Assembly: GCA_023485825.1 (NCBI GenBank)
Contig: JAMCZF010000012.1
Location: 1-9,644 of the forward strand
Direction: 5' to 3'
Source of the DNA: Candidatus Martarchaeota archaeon
GTDB lineage: Archaea; Micrarchaeota; Micrarchaeia; Micrarchaeales; CABMGC01
DNA: 9,644 nt
Shown: piece after piece, positions 5,707-9,644 of the stretch
Numbering within the stretch: position 1 is the first letter of the stretch
How the letters are laid out: the number at the start of each line of letters is the position of its first letter
Translations under genes and position numbers: made by a program
The notes under the pieces: model-generated
The model's input: the letters and a program-made list of their open reading frames with translations, nothing else
The model's database searches: none
What the model was told of the DNA's origin: nothing

Positions 5707-5718
5707 GCCGGCGACGGC
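5707..5718. terminator. Small GC hairpin between convergent genes
   Basis: GCCG-GCGA-CGGC lies directly after the plus-strand gene and about 14 bases before the minus-strand vapC stop codon, followed on the plus strand by the pyrimidine-rich TATTCTTCCTTGTC. It could help separate the convergent transcripts. Confidence 0.3.
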
Positions 5719-5731
5719 GTATTCTTCCTTG

Positions 5732-6118
5732 TCAAACCTCAATGACCCTGACACCATGCCTTCTCGCGATCTCCGCCTGTTTCCTGTCGCATGTGACGAG
5801 GTCGCATCCCTCCCCGACAGCTGCGGCTATGAAGAGGCTGTCATACAGTGCGATGCCATTCACTGCGGCTATGTCGAATGCTGAGCCTACATGCCTGTTC
5901 TGGTCGAAAACCGGTATCTGGGGTACGAAATCCTGTAAGATAATATGCGCCATCCCGATTGTCATTTCTTTGCCTCTGATCTTCTTCAGCAATACGTTGC
6001 CGAGCTCAATGAGAGCAAACTGTATAGTGTATCCCTCTGTAATTATTTCCTGAAGGCTCTCCCAACCCCTCTCCTTTGAGAAGTACTTCACTATTGCAGA
6101 TGAGTCAATGACCTGCAT
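5732..6118 (-). CDS. vapC: VapC-type PIN-domain ribonuclease toxin
   Basis: This 128-residue protein is a complete PIN domain of normal VapC length. The four acidic residues that bind the catalytic metal are all present: D5 (VIDSSAIVKYF), E38 (ALIELGNVL), D93 (ALYDSLFIAAA) and D111 (LVTCDRKQAEIA). VapC toxins are Mg/Mn-dependent endoribonucleases that cut tRNA, rRNA or mRNA and leave 5'-phosphate and 3'-OH ends; the target of this one cannot be read from sequence. The start is fixed by a strong ribosome-binding site, GGGAGGATC, six bases upstream. The gene overlaps the end of the upstream antitoxin gene by 14 bases, the classic tight coupling of a vapBC operon. The protein looks intact and active. 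Confidence 0.94.
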   Translation of the reverse strand: MQVIDSSAIVKYFSKERGWESLQEIITEGYTIQFALIELGNVLLKKIRGKEMTIGMAHIILQDFVPQIPVFDQNRHVGSAFDIAAVNGIALYDSLFIAAAVGEGCDLVTCDRKQAEIARRHGVRVIEV

Positions 6119-6338
6119 CGCGATCCTCCCTTATAAGCCGGGCAGCCGTCCCTGCAGGCGAAGGCTTTACATTCTTTTCTATAAGTTTATGTAGCTTTGC
6201 CATGGCTTTCCTGAAACGTACTCGGGCAGCCCGTTCAGTCAAATATTGTTTCACCGCGCTCTCCACGTCAACCCCCTCATCATCCAACTCATTTTTTATC
6301 TCCTTCCTTATCCTTACGCTTATCACTACGCTCTCCAT
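6105..6338 (-). CDS. vapB: VapB-type antitoxin
   Basis: The 77-residue product precedes vapC in the same operon. Its N-terminus (MESVVISVRIRKEIKNELDD, then a second helix ending AVKQYL) fits a ribbon-helix-helix DNA-binding fold: a short strand VVISVRI followed by two helices. The charged C-terminal part, including RFRKAMAKLHKLIEKNV, would wrap the toxin. Antitoxins of this type neutralise VapC and repress their own promoter. A ribosome-binding site GGGTGA lies a few bases ahead of the ATG, and a TATA element lies at the divergent control region (6373-6382). The RHH assignment is from pattern and context; an AbrB-type fold seems less likely. Confidence 0.85.
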   Translation of the reverse strand: MESVVISVRIRKEIKNELDDEGVDVESAVKQYLTERAARVRFRKAMAKLHKLIEKNVKPSPAGTAARLIREDRDAGH

Positions 6339-6368
6339 GCCTTCACCCAGACAGTACTATTATAACTG

Positions 6369-6396
6369 TAAACATATATAAACATTTGTATACAAA
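6369..6396. promoter_or_regulatory. Divergent promoter and putative operator, vapBC / ligase
   Basis: One AT-rich core, CATATATAAA (6373-6382), can serve as the TATA box in both directions, with predicted starts near 6352 for vapBC and near 6405 for the ligase-like gene. Two copies of TAAACAT (6369-6375 and 6379-6385) are spaced exactly 10 bp apart, one helical turn, as expected for a ribbon-helix-helix repressor. They are followed by a perfect 12-bp palindrome, TTTGTATACAAA (6385-6396). VapB binding here is an inference. Confidence 0.5.
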
Positions 6397-6414
6397 ATAA
6401 TATCCGGTGATGGA

Positions 6415-7110
6415 GTGCTGCTGAACAGGGACACAGGCCGGCCGATTGACATGCCCAAACTTGAGTCCCCGTTCCTCAGGGAAGAGACAAAGCAGGGCTT
6501 CGTGTGCGTCCCGAAGATAAATGAAGAGTACAGATGGGCGTTCAGCGATGAGGCTGATGCAGTTGAGAAGCTCGACGGCACTAATGTCAGCATAATGATG
6601 AAGGATCACACGATACTCGGCATATACAACAGGAAGAACCCGATAGGCATGTGGAAGAAGGGCAACAGGCGCTTCGTTGAAGGCGTACTGAACGCGATTG
6701 AACGCGAGGCAATAAACCCGGACAGCATGGAGGACGGGCAGTACTTCGGCGAATTGATAGGGCCGATGGTGAACGGGAATCCGTACAAGCTGCGCGAGCA
6801 CCTCTGGCTCCCGCTCTCTTCCCTCAGGTCAGGCTACCGCTACAAGTTCTGGGACAAGCTCGTCCCCGAGTTCAAGGGCATTGGCGACAGCGAAATATTC
6901 GACAAGGCGAGCACGACGTTCATGGGCCTGTGGAGCCTGTACAAGAGGAAGCACTTCAAGGGCACCGAGTTCGCGGAGCCGACAAAGGACACGCCATTCT
7001 CGGGATTTGCGGCAGAGGGCATCGTGTTCTACAACAGGAGCACAGGAAGGATGTGCAAGCTGCGCAGGGACATGTTTCCGTGGTTCACCGGAGAGAGGCA
7101 CGCGCAGTGA
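6415..7110 (+). CDS. RNA/DNA ligase-superfamily nucleotidyltransferase
   Basis: This 231-residue protein carries the ordered motifs of the covalent nucleotidyltransferase superfamily. Motif I is EKLDGTN, with K52 as the residue that would carry AMP. A motif Ia arginine is R73 (YNRKNP). A motif III-like element is YFGELIGP (E113), motif IV is AAEGIVFY (E201), and a motif V-like element is CKLRRDMF (K215, with R217 where a second lysine is usual). The layout is closest to small ATP-dependent RNA ligases. There is almost nothing after motif V, so no C-terminal OB or helical domain. The expected reaction is sealing of 5'-phosphate and 3'-OH ends. GTG 6415 follows GGTGAT by three bases; ATG 6451 is the alternative start. 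It is divergent from vapBC, sharing its promoter region. Nucleic-acid specificity is unproven. Confidence 0.82.
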   Translation: MLLNRDTGRPIDMPKLESPFLREETKQGFVCVPKINEEYRWAFSDEADAVEKLDGTNVSIMMKDHTILGIYNRKNPIGMWKKGNRRFVEGVLNAIEREAINPDSMEDGQYFGELIGPMVNGNPYKLREHLWLPLSSLRSGYRYKFWDKLVPEFKGIGDSEIFDKASTTFMGLWSLYKRKHFKGTEFAEPTKDTPFSGFAAEGIVFYNRSTGRMCKLRRDMFPWFTGERHAQ

Positions 7111-7171
7111 ACCACTGCTCCGATGCCCTGTCCTTTCCATGGGCAACGTGCAGATTCTTGGTTATGACAAT

Positions 7172-7182
7172 CCTTATAAATT
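7172..7182 (+). promoter_or_regulatory. TATA box of the propeller surface-protein gene
   Basis: CCTTATAAATT predicts a transcription start near 7203, only about 7 bases before ATG 7210. This supports that ATG as the start and a short-leader mRNA. Confidence 0.6.
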
Positions 7183-7209
7183 CTCGTTTCTCATGTTTCA
7201 TGGAATAGC

Positions 7210-8772
7210 ATGAAATGTCTCTCTCGGAAATATGCACACCGGGGCATGGTGACTGTGGTGGGTACAGCAACCGTCCGGAGTGCCGTACCCGGCGCCAGAG
7301 GCCGCATGCATGATCCTCAGCGCACCTCTTGTGAAGGAAAGGCCGCAAAGGCGCAAAGCGCCACGGAGTACCTCAGCACATACGGCTGGCTCATAATAAC
7401 CGTCAGCATAGTGCTCGTGGTTCTCTTCGATCTCAACGTGTTCCAGGGCAAGAGCATACTGCCAGCGGAATGCCTTGCGCAGTCGGGTTTCCTGTGCACG
7501 AACCCTGTGCTGAACACGACAGGAAGCCTGCTCATAACCTTCGGCCAATCGCTCGGAACATCGATAAGCATAACCGGCCTCGCATGCGCCTCGAACTCAA
7601 GCGAGCCGGGCAGCTTCATGGCGCCGACCGGCAGTGAAGCGGAAAGCATCGGCCCTGGCGCAGAGACAAGGCTTACGTTCCTGTGCCCATTGGCATCCAA
7701 CACTGTCGGCGCATCATTCTCAGGAACTCTCTGGATACAGTACACGAAGAGCGGGCAGACGGGCCAGGTGATCCAGATCGCTACGGTTACTGCGAGGAGC
7801 ACTACCTCAGCCGCGACAGGCTCCCTGGTCATATGCAGGAGCGACTGCACGTACATGACAACCTCGGGCAACAACGTGATAATCTTTAACATGGCGACGA
7901 ACACTGTAGTCAACGTCATAAGCTCCGGCTTTAGCAATCCGTCGAGCGTCGCATTTTCGCCCGATGGGTCGTACGCGTACGTAGTGAACTATAACCCCAA
8001 CAACGTGGTGGTGCTTGACACCGCAACAAATACTGTAGTGAACGTCATACGCAACGGAGTCGGCGCCACGCAGGGCCTCGCCGTTTCTCATGACAGCAAC
8101 TACCTTTACATCACAAGCAACAACAATGTGACAATAGTTGACCTGTCTACAGGCATGATAACAAATGCAAACGCCGTAACCTCCGGGCTTGACGAGCCCG
8201 GCGGCATCGCTTTTTCAACAGATGGATCATACATGTACATAGCCAATGGCAATACCTACAGTTCAGGTTCAAACAATGTGGTTATAGTCGACACGGCAAC
8301 GAACAAGGCAGTCAATGCGATAACCGGATTCTCAGGCTTGGGCGGAGGCGGAGGCCCGCATGTGGCGCTCTCGCCTTCCGGCACCTACGCGTACGTGACT
8401 GAGCCTGGGGCAGGCACAGTCGAGATAGTCAATACCGAAACAAACGCCATAGTCGGTGCCATCACGTCCGGGATTTCAGCCCCTTCCGGCGTCGCCTTTG
8501 CCCCGGACGGCAGTTATGCATACGTCGCTAACAACGGAAACATAGTGATAGTCGATACCGCAACAAACACTGTAGTTAATGCGATAACCGCGGGACTTAC
8601 ATCACCACTCTCAGTTGCGTTCTCTCCCTCGGGCACCTACGCGTACGTCACCCAATACGCCCCAAGCAACATGGTAGTGATAATCGACACGGCAACAAAC
8701 ACTGTATCCGGCTCGGTGCCGCCGTTTTACTTCCTCAGTTATCCTTTTGAAATAACCATGCCCCCGTTATAG
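7210..8772 (+). CDS. Pilin-signal surface protein with seven YVTN propeller repeats (ends at TAG)
   Basis: The 520-residue product begins with an unusually long leader of 48 residues and then an archaeal class III signal, KAAKAQSATEYLSTYGW, with a hydrophobic helix to about 73. Cutting by prepilin peptidase is expected before Q49. A cysteine-containing domain follows (about 80-196; C88, C96, C125, C159). From about residue 205, seven repeats of 40-50 residues follow, with consensus VAFSPSGTYAYV...NVVIVDTATNTVVNAI, the YVTN/YncE-type beta-propeller. It should be anchored outside the cell, perhaps in a pilus-like or adhesive role. ATG 7210 agrees with the TATA box; ATG 7246 and 7306 are alternatives that shorten the leader. 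The frame ends at TAG 8770-8772, but the same frame then continues with more repeats, so this may be a truncated or read-through gene. Confidence 0.88.
   Translation: MKCLSRKYAHRGMVTVVGTATVRSAVPGARGRMHDPQRTSCEGKAAKAQSATEYLSTYGWLIITVSIVLVVLFDLNVFQGKSILPAECLAQSGFLCTNPVLNTTGSLLITFGQSLGTSISITGLACASNSSEPGSFMAPTGSEAESIGPGAETRLTFLCPLASNTVGASFSGTLWIQYTKSGQTGQVIQIATVTARSTTSAATGSLVICRSDCTYMTTSGNNVIIFNMATNTVVNVISSGFSNPSSVAFSPDGSYAYVVNYNPNNVVVLDTATNTVVNVIRNGVGATQGLAVSHDSNYLYITSNNNVTIVDLSTGMITNANAVTSGLDEPGGIAFSTDGSYMYIANGNTYSSGSNNVVIVDTATNKAVNAITGFSGLGGGGGPHVALSPSGTYAYVTEPGAGTVEIVNTETNAIVGAITSGISAPSGVAFAPDGSYAYVANNGNIVIVDTATNTVVNAITAGLTSPLSVAFSPSGTYAYVTQYAPSNMVVIIDTATNTVSGSVPPFYFLSYPFEITMPPL
8770..8772 (+). 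other. In-frame TAG splitting the propeller gene
   Basis: The codon stands at the repeat position normally read as PSGTYAYV; here it reads P-L-stop-F-YAYV. The frame before and after is identical and free of other stops up to 9453. It lies exactly after the seventh repeat. It may be a nonsense mutation, a read-through codon or a sequencing error. Confidence 0.85.
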
Positions 8773-9453
8773 TTCTATGCGTATGTCAGCGGCGGCGACA
8801 CTAGTCCAATTGGCATAATAAGCACCGCCACCAATACCCTTGTCGGAGCATTATTTCTAGAGGTTTACAACCCCAGGGCTGTGGCCTTCTCGCCATCTGG
8901 AACGTATGCGTACCTAACTACCAGCCAGGGCGCGTCTGTGATAAACACCGCAACGAACACCATATCAGGCTCGGTGCCAGACCTTCTTCAATTTGTTAAT
9001 GGTTTTTATGGCAGTCTGGGAAGCATCGCGTTCTCGCCTTCTGGGACGTATGCGTACGTGACGAATCAAGGCCCCGGCAACACCGGCAATGTCGTGATAA
9101 TCGACACAGCGACCAACCATGTAGTCGGAGCGATAAACTCCGGCTTCAGCACTCCGTTGAGCGTCGCGTTCTCGCCTTCGGGGACGTATGCGTATGTAGC
9201 GAACTATAACGGGGGCAATGTGTTGATAATCAACACAGCCACGAACACCGTCGTGTACTCGCTGAACGGCGGAGACGGCTCGCCCTCCATTCAAAATCCG
9301 ATGCTTGTTGCTATGCCTCCGTCAGGCTCGCAGCTTTATGTGGCAGGAGGCAATTTGGGCGACAACATCGCCGTGATAAACACGACCACCGACACGCAGG
9401 CGAACGTGATCAATCCGGGCTTCCAGGCCAGCGGCATTGCCTTCAAGCCCTGA
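8773..9453 (+). CDS. In-frame continuation with five more propeller repeats
   Basis: Immediately after the TAG the same frame encodes 226 residues that begin FYAYVSGGDTSPIGIISTAT and hold five further repeats, for example VAFSPSGTYAYLTTSQGASV and LSVAFSPSGTYAYVANYNGG, ending ASGIAFKP. With the upstream part, the repeats total twelve. There is no start codon in the first 108 bases; the first possible start, GTG 8881, lies inside a repeat strand, has no promoter or signal peptide and would begin mid-fold. I therefore treat this as the 3' part of the same gene rather than a separate one. Its repeats are as well preserved as those upstream, with no extra stops or shifts, so any inactivation must be recent, or the TAG is read through in some transcripts. 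Confidence 0.7.
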   Translation, partial: FYAYVSGGDTSPIGIISTATNTLVGALFLEVYNPRAVAFSPSGTYAYLTTSQGASVINTATNTISGSVPDLLQFVNGFYGSLGSIAFSPSGTYAYVTNQGPGNTGNVVIIDTATNHVVGAINSGFSTPLSVAFSPSGTYAYVANYNGGNVLIINTATNTVVYSLNGGDGSPSIQNPMLVAMPPSGSQLYVAGGNLGDNIAVINTTTDTQANVINPGFQASGIAFKP

Positions 9454-9644
9454 TCGGCTGCTGCGCAGGATCCAGACGCCTGCCGGGCATCCGGCAAAGC
9501 CGCAGGAGTGCTGATTGTCTCAGAGCGCACACTGCAGGTCTCACGGTGTATTGTCCCTTAATTAGTTCCTCTCGGAGCTTCGACGTCATTTTTCCACCAA
9601 ATTACTATCACGCTCAAGCTCACGCTTGAGCTTAAGCCAGGCCC
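9454..9644. other. Gene-free tail with two hairpins
   Basis: No convincing coding frame is seen. Two perfect inverted repeats are present: TGCCGG-GCAT-CCGGCA at 9481-9496 and GCTCAAGC-TCAC-GCTTGAGC at 9612-9631. The first lies about 30 bases past the propeller stop codon and may be a 3' mRNA structure; the second could be an operator or terminator of a gene beyond the window. Confidence 0.45.
9612..9631. repeat. Perfect 8-bp inverted repeat
   Basis: GCTCAAGC pairs with GCTTGAGC around a four-base loop. No T-run follows on either strand within the window, so an operator is about as likely as a terminator. Confidence 0.5.

Noticed and set aside
7317..7937. Minus-strand open frame of 206 codons
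   Set aside because: It is antisense to the pilin-signal protein and arises from the GC-rich codon pattern of the real gene.
7900..9300. CRISPR-like or satellite repeats
   Set aside because: The repeated DNA is the codon-level echo of the YVTN protein repeats, varies between copies and stays in frame; there are no spacers.
8881..9453. Independent gene starting at GTG 8881
   Set aside because: It is in the same frame as the upstream propeller gene, starts inside a repeat, and has no promoter, leader or signal; coding sequence clearly continues back to the TAG.

Overview
The window reads as archaeal DNA, most likely from a Micrarchaeota-like (DPANN) lineage. The supporting signs are: BRE/TATA promoters about 26 bases ahead of short-leader or nearly leaderless genes; a tRNA with an archaeal-type intron and no encoded CCA; an archaeal-type 5S rRNA standing alone with its own promoter; a class III (pilin-like) signal peptide of the form AQSATEYLSTYGW; frequent AUA and AGG/AGA codons; and many N-glycosylation sequons in surface proteins. 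The phylum call is an inference from protein style, not from a marker-gene search.

Layout. 1-473 holds three small hairpins in AT-rich DNA, followed by the headless 3' end of a membrane-anchored surface protein gene. 680-793 is a 5S rRNA gene on the minus strand, divergent from a DUF4382-like, sequon-rich surface protein (937-2319). 2357-2470 is tRNA-Gly(UCC) with a 40-base intron (minus strand), divergent from a lemA-htpX operon (2598-4207). 4208-4533 has no convincing protein gene but holds a long stem-loop with a minus-strand TATA-like box and a U-run, a candidate non-coding RNA. Next come a small unknown basic protein (4534-4749) and two small helical-repeat proteins (4806-5706).

On the minus strand, 5732-6338 is a vapBC toxin-antitoxin pair. 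Its promoter region is shared with a divergent gene (6415-7110) for a small covalent nucleotidyltransferase of the RNA/DNA ligase superfamily. The last third (7210-9453) is one long reading frame for a pilin-signal surface protein carrying twelve YVTN-type beta-propeller repeats. A single in-frame TAG interrupts it exactly after the seventh repeat. The tail (9454-9644) has hairpins but no gene.

How it fits together. Much of the window is envelope biology: three surface-anchored proteins plus the membrane quality-control pair LemA-HtpX. The most interesting combination is the RNA-cutting VapC toxin beside a ligase-fold enzyme that could in principle reseal the 5'-phosphate/3'-OH ends made by PIN nucleases. 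The two transcription units share an AT-rich divergent promoter with a 12-bp palindrome and 10-bp-spaced repeats. The second point of interest is the TAG that separates a complete seven-repeat propeller from five further in-frame repeats.
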